Shown here piece after piece: positions 16,268 to 25,124 of a DNA stretch of 64,000 bases. The position numbers were made by a program, and so were the translations under genes. The stretch is taken from positions 806,001 to 870,000 of the forward strand of contig DASUNM010000023.1 in the NCBI GenBank assembly GCA_036277115.1, given 5' to 3'. Every line of letters starts with the position of its first letter. Positions within the stretch are counted from its first letter, which is position 1. Below the pieces are notes generated by a model that saw only the letters and a list, made by a program, of their open reading frames with translations, did no database searches and was not told where the DNA came from. The stretch is from Pyrinomonadaceae bacterium (GTDB lineage: Bacteria; Acidobacteriota; Blastocatellia; Pyrinomonadales; Pyrinomonadaceae).

Positions 16268-17509
16268 ATGATGAAGTTTCGTTTTTCCCAACGATTGGCA
16301 GTTTTCGTCGTTCTGGTAACGCTCGTTTTCGGCACTCAGACGATTTCGCTTTTGGCGCAGTCACGCCGCCAGCCGCCCACATCCGATCAGAAAAAGAACA
16401 AGCGACCGCCGCAAGGTCAGGAGACTGGCGAGAAAGAGCAAGAGCCTTTGCCGACCGACATTGTCGGCAAAGAGACCGAGACGGTTAAGGTCAGCACCAG
16501 CCTGGTCAATGTTGACGCAGTCGTTTTCAACAAAAAGTCCGGTCAGATTACGACTGGGTTAAAGAAGGACAACTTCGAACTCTGGGTTGACGGCGTCAAG
16601 AGAGACATCACGAACTTCTCGACACCCGAAGCGCCCATCACCATCACGCTCGTGGTTGAGTACAGCAAGCTCGGCCAAATGTTTGGCTTTTACGGGAGCG
16701 GCGGCCAGGAGGCGGGCCAACTGGAAGTAATTCGTCCGACCGCAATGTTTCTTTCGCAGTTCATCACCCCGCAGGATTATGTTTCGGTAATCGCATACGA
16801 CATGCGGCCGACGCCGCTGACAGATTTCACGAACAATCCGCAACGGATTCAGCAGGTGATCAGCCTGCTGCTTCGCAATACGCCGGCCTTTATTGAAACG
16901 AATATGTTCGACGCGCTGAAGTTAACGCTGGTCGGCGGCCGTGCGGATTCCGTGGTGCTGGAAGATGCCAAAGAGCGCACCACCGAATATGGCGGCATGG
17001 TGAGCGTCGCCAGCGATCGTCGCAAAGCGGTCCTGCTGGTCGCGTCGGGCATCGACACTTTCAGCAAGATCAACTTCGACAAGATACGAAAGATCGTGCA
17101 GAACTCGGGCATTCCGATTTACATCATCGGTACCGGCAAAATGTTCGAGAAGAAGTTCGGCGACGGAATGGATCCCGGCCGCGGGAGCATGATCCTGGGC
17201 GTGCCGATCGACAGGATGACTTTTCTGCAAGCCGACAACACCCTGAAAACATTTGCCAAAGATACTGGCGGCACCTACTACCCCGTCACATTTGAAGGTG
17301 AGTTGCCGAACGCGCTCAACTCGATCAATTCCCTGCTGCGCAATCAATACAGTCTGGGATTCAGCCCCGGTGACATCCGGGACGGGAAGAGCCACAAGAT
17401 CGTGGTCAAAGTTGATGTCGATGGCGACGGGACGACTGACGAGAAGGTATATACCGTGAAAGCTCGTGAAGTGTTCATCGCGCCAAAGGCGGACACGACG
17501 AAGCAGTGA
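16268..17509 (+). CDS. VWFA-related Acidobacterial-domain protein (degenerate MIDAS)
   Basis: The protein has a signal peptide (LAVFVVLVTLVFGTQTISLLAQ), a charged linker of about 60 residues and then the TIGR03436-type domain: VKVSTSLVNVDAVVFNKKSGQITTGLKKDNFELWVDG, VLLVASGIDTFSKINFDKI and the terminal NQYSLGFSPGDIRDGKSHKIVVKV. In canonical members a DxSxS metal site follows the first strand. Here the equivalent stretch is ITLVVEYSKLGQ, so the metal-binding motif is lost. These are secreted proteins abundant in Acidobacteriota with unknown function. GTG 16265 and ATG 16271 are alternative starts. The stop codon lies inside a 7-mer repeat. Confidence 0.85.
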   Translation: MMKFRFSQRLAVFVVLVTLVFGTQTISLLAQSRRQPPTSDQKKNKRPPQGQETGEKEQEPLPTDIVGKETETVKVSTSLVNVDAVVFNKKSGQITTGLKKDNFELWVDGVKRDITNFSTPEAPITITLVVEYSKLGQMFGFYGSGGQEAGQLEVIRPTAMFLSQFITPQDYVSVIAYDMRPTPLTDFTNNPQRIQQVISLLLRNTPAFIETNMFDALKLTLVGGRADSVVLEDAKERTTEYGGMVSVASDRRKAVLLVASGIDTFSKINFDKIRKIVQNSGIPIYIIGTGKMFEKKFGDGMDPGRGSMILGVPIDRMTFLQADNTLKTFAKDTGGTYYPVTFEGELPNALNSINSLLRNQYSLGFSPGDIRDGKSHKIVVKVDVDGDGTTDEKVYTVKAREVFIAPKADTTKQ

Positions 17510-17701
17510 GCAGTGTGCAGTAGGCAGTAAGCAGAATTAAGCAAAAGGCAGTAGCGGAGATCGATGGATCGATCTCCGCTTTTGTTTTGGTCAATCTGGC
17601 CTTCGGCTTTCGACCTGCTGCTTGCCTACTGCCTTCTGCTGTCCCCTTCTGCTTTCCGCTTAATGAGTTCCGCCCCCTGCTCACTGCCCACCGCCCACTG
17701 G
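17503..17701. repeat. Inverted 7-mer repeat, CAGTAAG type
   Basis: The left arm begins within the last codons of the VWFA gene (CAGTGAG contains its TGA) and runs CAGTGTG, CAGTAGG, CAGTAAG. The right arm (about 17614-17701) carries CTGCTTGCCTACTGCC and GCCCACCGCCCACTGG, the imperfect complement. A terminator hairpin lies between the arms. Confidence 0.8.
17554..17584 (+). terminator. Rho-independent terminator after the VWFA gene
   Basis: A 12-bp stem GCGGAGATCGAT pairs with ATCGATCTCCGC (17568-17579) across a GG and is followed by TTTTGTTTT. It ends the 16268-17509 transcript. Confidence 0.85.
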
Positions 17702-17803
17702 TTTAAGTGCTTGCTCTACCGCGTTCGCCGCGTGTAAAGTAGCGGCGGACAATCCCTTAACAATCTCCCCGCTTTTGCAAAACTCGTTCGGAGGTCAGAA
17801 CTG

Positions 17804-20398
17804 ATGCCGCGTGAAGTCATCAGCCCCGAGGAAGCCGCCCGTGCTCAGGAGTTTCCTGATCGCGTGGGGTTCAAGCCAGACAATCCATTTCTGGCGTCGT
17901 TTCGTCCGTACATCGATGCGCGAACCGTCATTCCTGAATTCACCGCGCGCGCATTGATTCTCGGCACGCTGCTCGGGATTATCTTCGGCGCTTCGTCGCT
18001 GTATCTGGTCCTGAAAGTCGGCTTGACGGTCAGCGCTTCAATTCCCGTCGCCGTCATCTCGATCAGCATCTTCGCCTTGTTGTCGCGGTTAAAGATCCGC
18101 AACGCGACGATCCTCGAAAACAACATCGTTCAGACCGCGGGTTCGGCGGGCGAGTCGATCGCCTTTGGTGTCGGCGTCACGATGCCGGCGATCATGATTC
18201 TCGGTTTCGACCTCGAGCTGACGCGCGTGATGCTAGTCGCGGTGCTCGGCGGCTTGCTGGGAATTCTGATGATGATTCCCCTGCGCCGCGCTCTGATCGT
18301 CGCGCAACACGGCTATTTGAAATACCCGGAAGGCACAGCCTGCGCCGAGGTTCTAAAAGCCGGCGCTTCGGAAGAATCGCGCGCGGCGGCTTCGGCTGAC
18401 GCCAAGGCCGAAATGCAAGCACGCGATGCCGGCGGCGCACACATCGGCGCGAAAACAATCTTCACCGGTTTCGGCATCGGCGTGCTGTATCAAGCGGCCC
18501 ACCGTGCGTTTTACACCTGGAAAGAAGCACCCGAAAGAATCTTCGGCGCGCCTTTCAACAAAGGCTCGCTCAGCGTTGAAGTCAATCCCGCGCTGCTCGG
18601 CGTCGGCTATGTCATCGGACCACGCATCGCTTCGATCATGTGCGCGGGCGGCGTGCTGGCGTACCTGGTTTTGATTCCGGCAATTGCGTATTTCGCCGGT
18701 GGCGAAACTACCGGCGCCGTTGCGCCCGGCACCAGTCCGGTGCGCGGCATGAGCCCCGGCGCAATTCGTAACAACTACATTCTCTATATCGGCGCGGGCG
18801 CAGTGGCGGCCGGCGGCATCATCAGTCTGTTTCGCTCTCTGCCGACGATTTGGCATGGCATGAAAGGCGGGTTAGCCGACCTGCGCGGTGGTAAAGCAGC
18901 CGCGGCGCGCGCGGAACGCACCGATCAGGACATTCCGATGAAGTTCGTGCTCGCGGGCATCATCGCGCTGATCGCGATGATCATGCTCTTCCCGCAACTT
19001 GGATTGCAGCAAAACTTTTTCACGGCGTTTCTCGGCGCCATCATGATCATCGCTTTTGGGTTTTTGTTCGTAACTGTCTCTTCACGCCTAACCGGCGAAA
19101 TCGGTTCATCGTCCAATCCCATTTCCGGCATGACCGTCGCGACGTTGCTGCTGACGTGTTTGATCTTTCTGCTGATGGGTTGGACTGGACCGCCGTATTA
19201 CGTCACCGCTCTATCGATCGGCGCGATCGTTTGTATCGCCGCGTCGAATGGCGGCACGACGTCTCAGGATTTGAAAACTGGTTTCCTCGTCGGGGCTACG
19301 CCGAAGTTTCAGCAGTACGCGATTCTCGTCGGCGCGCTCGCATCGGCTCTGATTTTGGGCCCAATTCTGATCGGCCTGAACGACCGCGGCACGGTTTACG
19401 CTCGCCGCATTACGTTTGCCAAAGTTGACGACAAGGTCGCTTCCTTGCCGCCAGACCAGAGCACCGGCCTGACGCCGTACACTGAAGAGTTAAAACCCGC
19501 CCAAGCCGGCGACTACCGGCTTCTTGTTCGCGACGCGAAGAGTCCGAAGATCGAAGGGTTGGACGAAGGTGAATATTTGGTGGATCCGTCAGGCAAAATC
19601 CTCTACAAGGTCGAGCGGAATTTCACGCCTGAGCTTCGGGCGAACCCGAGCCAACTCGGGCACGAAGAACAATTGAAAGGGCCACAGGCCGGCCTGGATT
19701 CAAACACCTATCGTGTCTGGCACAAGACCGATACGAACGGCGGCCGCGCCGGGCGCTATCTGGTCGACGCGCAAGGCGTGCCGCAATATATCGTCGATCC
19801 GGCCATCAACGGTCAGAACAAGATGCGTCCCGACGGTTCGACGGTCGAAAAATTCGACGCGCCAAAAGCCACCCTGATGTCCTACATCATCAAGGGCATC
19901 CTCAATCGCGAATTGCCCTGGAACCTCGTTTTGCTTGGCGTGATGATTGCCATCGTGCTCGAGATGGCCGGTATCCCTTCGCTCGCATTTGCGGTGGGCG
20001 TCTATCTGCCGTTGTCGGCTTCCAGTCCGATTTTCATCGGCGGGATGGTGCGGTGGTTAGTCGATCGGCACTTGCGACGCAAGCACGCGCAGCTTACCGA
20101 GGAACAAATCGTCGCTGAAACCGACAAGAGTCCGGGCGTGTTGATGGCCTCAGGCTACATCGCGGGCGCGGCGATCGCGGGCATCATCATCGCGTTCATG
20201 TCGGGTTACTTCACCGAAACCTCCGCTGCGGCTAAGGAATGGATGTTGAGTCACAATCCGTTCTTCGACGAGCCGCCGGGACATGTGAAGGGCTACGCTG
20301 ACCTGTTATCGCTAATCCCATTTATCGCGATTACTGTCTTGCTCTACGCGGTGGGTCGTGAATGGGTTCTGGCGAGTAAGAAGAAGCGCACTGACTAA
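17804..20398 (+). CDS. OPT-family oligopeptide transporter
   Basis: This 864-residue integral membrane protein belongs to the oligopeptide transporter family, which imports small peptides or metal chelates. It starts with the family segment FTARALILGTLLGIIFGASSLYLVLKVGLTVSASIPVAVISI, and contains YPEGTACAEVLKAG, SSNPISGMTVATLLLTC and a C-terminal EMAGIPSLAFAVGVYLPLSASSPIFIGGMVRW. I count about 14-16 hydrophobic segments. Residues from about 535 to 680 form a long hydrophilic loop with a repeat-like pattern (GDYRLLVRDA..GEYLVDPSGKILYKV and YRVWHKTD..GRYLVDAQGVPQYIV). The start ATG follows TCGGAGG closely. The next two genes follow at 18 and 27 bases, suggesting an operon. Confidence 0.93.
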   Translation: MPREVISPEEAARAQEFPDRVGFKPDNPFLASFRPYIDARTVIPEFTARALILGTLLGIIFGASSLYLVLKVGLTVSASIPVAVISISIFALLSRLKIRNATILENNIVQTAGSAGESIAFGVGVTMPAIMILGFDLELTRVMLVAVLGGLLGILMMIPLRRALIVAQHGYLKYPEGTACAEVLKAGASEESRAAASADAKAEMQARDAGGAHIGAKTIFTGFGIGVLYQAAHRAFYTWKEAPERIFGAPFNKGSLSVEVNPALLGVGYVIGPRIASIMCAGGVLAYLVLIPAIAYFAGGETTGAVAPGTSPVRGMSPGAIRNNYILYIGAGAVAAGGIISLFRSLPTIWHGMKGGLADLRGGKAAAARAERTDQDIPMKFVLAGIIALIAMIMLFPQLGLQQNFFTAFLGAIMIIAFGFLFVTVSSRLTGEIGSSSNPISGMTVATLLLTCLIFLLMGWTGPPYYVTALSIGAIVCIAASNGGTTSQDLKTGFLVGATPKFQQYAILVGALASALILGPILIGLNDRGTVYARRITFAKVDDKVASLPPDQSTGLTPYTEELKPAQAGDYRLLVRDAKSPKIEGLDEGEYLVDPSGKILYKVERNFTPELRANPSQLGHEEQLKGPQAGLDSNTYRVWHKTDTNGGRAGRYLVDAQGVPQYIVDPAINGQNKMRPDGSTVEKFDAPKATLMSYIIKGILNRELPWNLVLLGVMIAIVLEMAGIPSLAFAVGVYLPLSASSPIFIGGMVRWLVDRHLRRKHAQLTEEQIVAETDKSPGVLMASGYIAGAAIAGIIIAFMSGYFTETSAAAKEWMLSHNPFFDEPPGHVKGYADLLSLIPFIAITVLLYAVGREWVLASKKKRTD

Positions 20399-20416
20399 CA
20401 GGCCGGGTAAGGAAAC

Positions 20417-21241
20417 ATGATTTATCTTCGTAGAAAGCTGACTCTCCCACGCAGTCTGTTCGTTCGTCTGCTCCTGACGGTATTTGCGGTCACCGCATTG
20501 GCGGGCTCGCCCGCCGCGTGTACGGCAAAGACATCGTCACCCAATCTGGCCGCCCAACCGCGTACGCCTTCTGATGTCGTCCGTGAATTTTACAAAGCGA
20601 TGCGCGAGCACCGCTTCCAGGAAGCCTTCGCGTTGACGATCTACAAACCTGCCGTCGAAGGTCTGAATGCCGAAGAGATGGAAATTCTGCGGCCCGGGTT
20701 TGAAGAGAAAGCGGCGCAGATTCCCGCCAGTGTCGAAATCATGGGCGAACAGATCAGCGGCAAGATTGCGACTGTCTTTGTAAAGGTGCCTGCCGATGTT
20801 TCATCGCCGCAGGTCAATTCGCAACCGCTGAACCTTACCAACTCAGGAGGCACTTGGCTGATCGGCAGCGAAGCCGATGCGGCGGAAGTAAAAAAAGCCG
20901 GACGCCGGTATTTTCTTGACGCGCTCATCGCCGAGCATGAAGGCGACGTCGAGGACATTCTGAAACGGCTGGTCCTCTGGCAAGGGGTTTACAGCCAGCA
21001 GCACGGGGGACAATACGGGGATTTTCCGGCGCTGATTAAAGCCGGCATGCTCGGCGCCAACGTGATCGATCCGAAACTCAGCGGCTACAACTTCCGTATA
21101 ACGGTCGGCAAAGACGGCAAGAGTTATGTGGCCAACGCTGAACCGTTGCATCACGGCAAGACCGGCAAGCTCTCATTCTGGATGGATCAAACCGGGCTGA
21201 TTAAGAGTGCCGATAACGGCGGCAAACCGTTTAAACCTTAA
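20417..21241 (+). CDS. Probable lipoprotein of unknown function
   Basis: AAGGAAAC precedes the ATG. The N-terminus (LPRSLFVRLLLTVFAVTALAGSPAAC) ends in a plausible lipobox-like SPAAC. The first half (about residues 45-150) has the helix-then-sheet pattern of NTF2-like or DUF4878-like domains (SDVVREFYKAMREHRFQEAFALT). The second half (about residues 170-274) begins with a long helix and ends in a compact beta segment (LSGYNFRITVGKDGKSYVANAEP) that resembles the globular end of pilin-like proteins. This is a guess from pattern only. It lies between the OPT transporter and a VWFA protein, tightly spaced. Confidence 0.7.
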   Translation: MIYLRRKLTLPRSLFVRLLLTVFAVTALAGSPAACTAKTSSPNLAAQPRTPSDVVREFYKAMREHRFQEAFALTIYKPAVEGLNAEEMEILRPGFEEKAAQIPASVEIMGEQISGKIATVFVKVPADVSSPQVNSQPLNLTNSGGTWLIGSEADAAEVKKAGRRYFLDALIAEHEGDVEDILKRLVLWQGVYSQQHGGQYGDFPALIKAGMLGANVIDPKLSGYNFRITVGKDGKSYVANAEPLHHGKTGKLSFWMDQTGLIKSADNGGKPFKP

Positions 21242-21268
21242 CTCTCTCCTCGCGAAACCTTACTTACC

Positions 21269-22261
21269 ATGATGAATAAGAACCGCATCCGTGTGTGGCG
21301 CCTCCTCCTGCTTTCCCTGTTTGCGTTGGTTCCATCGTTCCTCGCCGCGCAGGAAGTCGATCCGAGCGAAGTCATCCGCGTGAACACCGACCTGGTCGTT
21401 CTCGACGCGCAGGTCATTGATCGGAAGACGCGTAAAGTTTTCGGCCCGCTTCGTAAAGAGGACTTCGAAATCCTGGAAGAGAATGTAAAGCAGGAGATCG
21501 CTTACTTTGGTCAGGACCAGTTGCCGCTTTCAATTCTGTTACTGCTCGATGTCAGCCGCAGCGTTCGGCCGGTCATCGAGCAAGTCGGTGAAGGCGCCAA
21601 CAACGCTCTGCGTCAACTGAAACCCGAAGATGAAGTCGCGGTGATGGCCTTCGCCGATTACCCAAAGCTCATCCAGCCTTTCACGAAAGACCGAACGCTG
21701 ACGGCGAACAAGATAACGGTTGCAAGCCAGGCGGAACTCGGCGACGGAACTTTTGTGTATGAGGCAATGCTGGTGGCGGTTCAGGAAATAAACAAAGGCA
21801 CAAATCCGGCGAACCGCCGGGCGATAATTCTGATATCGGACAACATCCCCAGCACCGGTGACGAGGATTATGTCGCCAGATTACAGCGCGAGCTGGCGGA
21901 ATCCGGCACGGTGGTTTACGGGTTGACCGTGCGCGGCGGCTTCGCGAAAGTCTTCAACGTGCTAACGCTGGGTAAAATTAAAGCCATCGATGTTTATGCC
22001 GAAGAGACGGGAGGCGAGGTCCTCGGCGCCAATCAAAGCGAAGTCGATTCACGTTTGGGTGAGATGTTCACGCGGCTCCGCACGCGCTACACGATCGGCT
22101 ATCGACCGCCTGAGACAAATGAGGAAGGCGCATTTCGGCACGTTAAAGTTCAGCTGGCTCCCGCGATCATGAAAGCTAACAAGAAGCTCGTGGTGCGTTC
22201 GCGGCGCGGTTATTACTTCCGCAAGAAGCCGGGAACGATTCCGCCTAGGCCTCAGCCATGA
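21269..22261 (+). CDS. VWFA-related Acidobacterial-domain protein
   Basis: The 330-residue protein has a signal peptide (LLLLSLFALVPSFLAAQ), the family start VIRVNTDLVVLDAQVIDRKTRKVFGPLRKEDFEILEENVKQEI, an intact MIDAS in LLLDVSRSVRPV (DxSxS), the strand AIILISDN and the end segment TRYTIGYRPPETNEEGAFRHVKVQL. This matches TIGR03436. Function is unknown, but it is likely a secreted, metal-dependent adhesion domain. It closes the OPT-lipoprotein-VWFA unit. Its 3' end overlaps the convergent TMEM175 gene by 17 bases. Confidence 0.9.
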   Translation: MMNKNRIRVWRLLLLSLFALVPSFLAAQEVDPSEVIRVNTDLVVLDAQVIDRKTRKVFGPLRKEDFEILEENVKQEIAYFGQDQLPLSILLLLDVSRSVRPVIEQVGEGANNALRQLKPEDEVAVMAFADYPKLIQPFTKDRTLTANKITVASQAELGDGTFVYEAMLVAVQEINKGTNPANRRAIILISDNIPSTGDEDYVARLQRELAESGTVVYGLTVRGGFAKVFNVLTLGKIKAIDVYAEETGGEVLGANQSEVDSRLGEMFTRLRTRYTIGYRPPETNEEGAFRHVKVQLAPAIMKANKKLVVRSRRGYYFRKKPGTIPPRPQP

Positions 22262-23015
22262 GCTGGTTCGCCAGCTTTTTTCGCCGGCCTCCGTTCCATT
22301 TTCCGTGGACAGTCATGACAACCGGCGTCACCATATAAATCATTCCCGCAAAACCTGCGTATTGGCCCCCGCCAATGATCGCAATCGCGAGCGAAACTAA
22401 TCCGATAGAGACGTTCAGCAGGCTCTCCCGAATGTCCGTGCGCGTGTCAAACGTTTCCAACTCCGTCAGTTCCAACTCAACGCGCTTGCGGTACGCGCGC
22501 CAATAGAGCAAGGCAAAGACGGCGAAGACCGCGACATATCCCACGCCGAAAATGATCATGAGATTCGCAACCTGATTGGCGTTCTCAACCATGCCTTCGA
22601 CGGTTCCATTCGGCAGACGCACTTCGCCGTGGCCGCCCGTAAATTTGTCGATGAGTAAGGTGAAAAGGAACTTCAGCGGATAAACGTAGAACAGCACCAC
22701 AAACAGCAGCACGGCGTTGATGACAATGGTGAGATTGTCATTCAGGCCATAGCGACGGAAAAACTTGTATTGATTGAACCAGACAACGAACAGTAGCGCG
22801 AAGCAAATAGCGAAAGCGCCAAACCCGCGCATTACTCCCATCAGCGCGTCGTAGGTCTTCGGCACTTCCAGCGCGACCACCAGTAACGTGATCGAAAAGG
22901 CGAAAACCGCATCGCTCAACGCTTCGATGCGCGAGACTTCATGACTGCGCCAGCGAAACTTTCGCGGATCGCCGACGCCTTTATCGATGAGTTTTTCTCG
23001 AATCATTTCATTCAC
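22245..23015 (-). CDS. TMEM175-family potassium channel (DUF1211)
   Basis: The 256-residue protein contains the TMEM175 signature RIEALSDAVFAFSITLLVVAL (about residues 29-49), where the RxxxFSD-like motif shapes the K+ selectivity region of helix 1. A second hydrophobic set follows, with FVVWFNQYKFFRRYG and NAVLLFVVLFYVYPLKFLFT, making about six helices. Bacterial TMEM175 proteins are leaky K+ channels with six helices per subunit. A GAGG site lies five bases before the ATG. No partner genes are evident. Confidence 0.88.
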   Translation of the reverse strand: MNEMIREKLIDKGVGDPRKFRWRSHEVSRIEALSDAVFAFSITLLVVALEVPKTYDALMGVMRGFGAFAICFALLFVVWFNQYKFFRRYGLNDNLTIVINAVLLFVVLFYVYPLKFLFTLLIDKFTGGHGEVRLPNGTVEGMVENANQVANLMIIFGVGYVAVFAVFALLYWRAYRKRVELELTELETFDTRTDIRESLLNVSIGLVSLAIAIIGGGQYAGFAGMIYMVTPVVMTVHGKWNGGRRKKLANQLMAEA

Positions 23016-23043
23016 ACCTCGCTTCAGTGAGGTCGAAAAAAGA

Positions 23044-23140
23044 ACTTTGTGATTCTCTGTGTGATCTCCGTGCCTCTGTGGTGAAGGTTTTCATAAGCAA
23101 TTTTCACCACAGAGACACGAGGAACCCAGAGTTAGCCAGA
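23044..23140. repeat. Inverted 7-mer-type repeat, CTCTGTG/CACAGAG
   Basis: The left arm (23044-23085: TTTGTGA, TTCTCTG, CTCTGTG words) and the right arm (23104-23140: CACCACAGAGACACGAGG) are imperfect complements around an A/T-rich loop. This is the same type as the repeats at 3641-3709 and 54769-54915. Confidence 0.7.
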
Positions 23141-23192
23141 GAGCCAATGTTTCTGACAGACCGTGAGCAAGGTGAAATTTTGCCCGGCGAGT

Positions 23193-23714
23193 TTACTTTT
23201 TCAGCGCGGCCTGCACAACAGTTTCCACTTCAGCCACGCTCTCTTCGCTAAAGCCGATGAAGTGCTTGACGATTCGGCCGTTGCGGTCGATGACGAATGA
23301 TTGCGGAATGTTCTGATTGACGCCGAGATAACGATCGACGAAATCCGTATCGGGAGTCGCTAGCGGAAACGGAATTCCATACTCCTGCTTGAACGCCGGC
23401 ACTTCTGCGTAGTCCTCTTCGCCGCCAACATTCAGCCCGACGATTTGCAAACCTTCAGCTTCGTACTTCCGATGCAAAGCAATCAGGTGCGGCATCTCTT
23501 GCCGGCACGGGCCGCACCATGTCGCATAAAAGTTCAGCAGCAAAACCCTGCCGGTGTAATCGCCGACGGTGGCGCGCTTTCCATCCTCGAAAACCCATCC
23601 CGCGGGTCCGCCGGGATTTGGCGGAGGGGTAACGCTCGGGCGACACGCGAACCCGGCCAGCGTTAGGAGTATCACTGCGAGCAGGCTGAACCTAGCGGGA
23701 CGGATTCTCTTCAT
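23193..23714 (-). CDS. TlpA-like thiol-disulfide oxidoreductase
   Basis: This is a periplasmic thioredoxin-fold redox protein. The ATG at 23714 gives [24 protein letters not shown], a signal/anchor sequence with a possible lipid-modified Cys24. The TlpA/AhpC-TSA fold follows, with the active site [16 protein letters not shown] (C67 and C70), [31 protein letters not shown] with the cis-proline (IPQS), and RIVKHFIGF. It overlaps the end of yacG by 23 bases, so the pair is translationally linked. A longer frame from 23759 would bury the signal peptide and is unlikely. Confidence 0.88.
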   Translation of the reverse strand: MKRIRPARFSLLAVILLTLAGFACRPSVTPPPNPGGPAGWVFEDGKRATVGDYTGRVLLLNFYATWCGPCRQEMPHLIALHRKYEAEGLQIVGLNVGGEEDYAEVPAFKQEYGIPFPLATPDTDFVDRYLGVNQNIPQSFVIDRNGRIVKHFIGFSEESVAEVETVVQAALKK

Positions 23715-23895
23715 CAGTTTTGTCGGATGGCGGCGAGTCAGAAAGCTCGGCGGCGTCAATCTCCCGTCCCGGCACGCGATACTCTTCTTCGGCCCAGCGG
23801 CCGAAATCGATTAGCTGGCAGCGCTCGGAACAGAACGGCCGCCACTGATTGTCCTTCCATTCGACGGGCTTTTTGCAGCTCGGGCATTTGTGCAC
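23692..23895 (-). CDS. yacG: DNA gyrase inhibitor YacG (zinc-binding)
   Basis: The 67-residue protein carries the YacG zinc ribbon [10 protein letters not shown]...[24 protein letters not shown], with four cysteines and the invariant [10 protein letters not shown]-like stretch. YacG binds the GyrB C-terminal domain and inhibits gyrase in E. coli. The length is typical (60-70). The start is GTG at 23895. An acidic tail of about 25 residues overlaps the tlpA-like gene. Confidence 0.9.
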   Translation of the reverse strand: MHKCPSCKKPVEWKDNQWRPFCSERCQLIDFGRWAEEEYRVPGREIDAAELSDSPPSDKTDEENPSR

Positions 23896-23943
23896 AAGGC
23901 AAAATTACCGGAGCAGTTACGAGAGCGCAAGCCAACGGGACAA

Positions 23944-24006
23944 TAGCCGACCGTAAGGGAGGGCGTAGATAACCGGGGTTTTACGCCCTCCCTTACGGTC
24001 GGGCTA
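23944..24006. repeat. REP-like palindrome (GACCGTAAGGGAGGGCG type)
   Basis: The left arm 23944-23967 and right arm 23982-24006 are near-perfect complements (core GACCGTAAGGGAGGGCGTA, then its complement). A truncated copy of one arm occurs at about 30655-30675 (CCCGACCGTAAGGGGCG), which shows the sequence is dispersed in this genome. It lies in the divergent spacer between yacG and the 24103 gene. Confidence 0.8.
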
Positions 24007-24102
24007 CTGCCCCGCTTTCATTCATAATTGTCTCGCTCCGCCAGGATCTTTCATTGAACACCACGCCCAGGCCGGGCGTAGAATAAGACCGGGAGTAATT
24101 CA

Positions 24103-25101
24103 ATGGCCGACTACAAAGAAAAACTGGATGACCTGCATCGCGCGGCGAAACGCAAAGCGCAGGAGCTGGACGAAAAGCTCGGCGTTAGCGGCATCGTCGA
24201 AGACACCGCGCGCGTCGCGGGTGACGCCGCGCGGCGTGGCGCGCGAACAATTGCGGACGGCGCGGGTCAACTCAAGGGGCAGGCAGAGCGATTCGCCGAC
24301 GACCCGAAAGTGCGCGAGACGGCGCGTCGCGCGGCCGACGAAACCAGGCGACGCGCGAAAGACGCAGGTCGCACCATACGCGATGCCGCGGGTGACGCCG
24401 GGAAAATCATTCGCGACACCGCCGGCCCAGCCGGCAAGAAGGCTGAGAAGGCTTTCGACGATGCCGTCAATTACGCGACGACTGCTACGAAGGTGGCCGG
24501 CACCGGCCTGCGCGCGACGAAAGCGTCAGCGGCGGCGACGGCAGGACTTCTCAAAGCGAAAGATTGGGTCAAAGAGAATCCCGGTAAAGCGGCGGCCGTT
24601 TCGGTTTCACTGATTCTCGGTATTCGTGCCGGCGCGAGCTTTCCCGGCATCGATGCGGTTCTTCTCGGCGCGCATCCGCACTGGCTGACGCATTCGGCGT
24701 TGCCGGTAATCGGATTGAGAAAGCTTTACGACAAGTTCGACGACTATCTCAAAAAGCAGGAAGCGTTGATCGCTGCTGGTCAACTCGATGACGCCGAACG
24801 CGAGCGCGTTGAGTTTCAGCGCAAAGCCGCAAAGTATGTGGGCGCGCCCTTGCTCGGCGCTTTCAGTTGCGCCGCGGGCGCGGCGATGTTCGCGCAAATC
24901 GGTTCACCGACCGGCATCGTCGGCGGGCCGGTCAGTTGGCTGCTCGGCGGCAATCCATTTCTCGACGGCGTCTGGTTGTTCGCGAACGGGGTGATCTGCT
25001 TCCACCAGGGCTACAAGTTTTTCATGATCGCCCTCGCGGATCAGGATGACGTGAAGAAGGTGGTGCGAGAGATTAAGGGGCTGCTTCCCGCCGCTTCCTG
25101 A
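24103..25101 (+). CDS. Protein with apolipoprotein-like amphipathic repeats and hydrophobic C-terminus
   Basis: Residues 1-150 are nearly all helix-forming, with 11-residue-like amphipathic repeats rich in Ala, Arg, Asp and Gly (DAARRGARTIADGAGQLKGQAE, RRAADETRRRAKDAGRTIRDAAGDAGKII). This is the pattern of stress- or LEA-like proteins that coat membranes. Residues of about 165-185 form one hydrophobic segment, and 245-310 form a Gly-rich hydrophobic region (LLGAFSCAAGAAMFAQIGSPTGIVGGPVSWLLGG). Function is unknown. A GGGAG site precedes the ATG. It faces the 25125 gene convergently. Confidence 0.75.
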   Translation: MADYKEKLDDLHRAAKRKAQELDEKLGVSGIVEDTARVAGDAARRGARTIADGAGQLKGQAERFADDPKVRETARRAADETRRRAKDAGRTIRDAAGDAGKIIRDTAGPAGKKAEKAFDDAVNYATTATKVAGTGLRATKASAAATAGLLKAKDWVKENPGKAAAVSVSLILGIRAGASFPGIDAVLLGAHPHWLTHSALPVIGLRKLYDKFDDYLKKQEALIAAGQLDDAERERVEFQRKAAKYVGAPLLGAFSCAAGAAMFAQIGSPTGIVGGPVSWLLGGNPFLDGVWLFANGVICFHQGYKFFMIALADQDDVKKVVREIKGLLPAAS

Positions 25102-25124
25102 TCGTAGGTCCCGCAGCGACCTGA

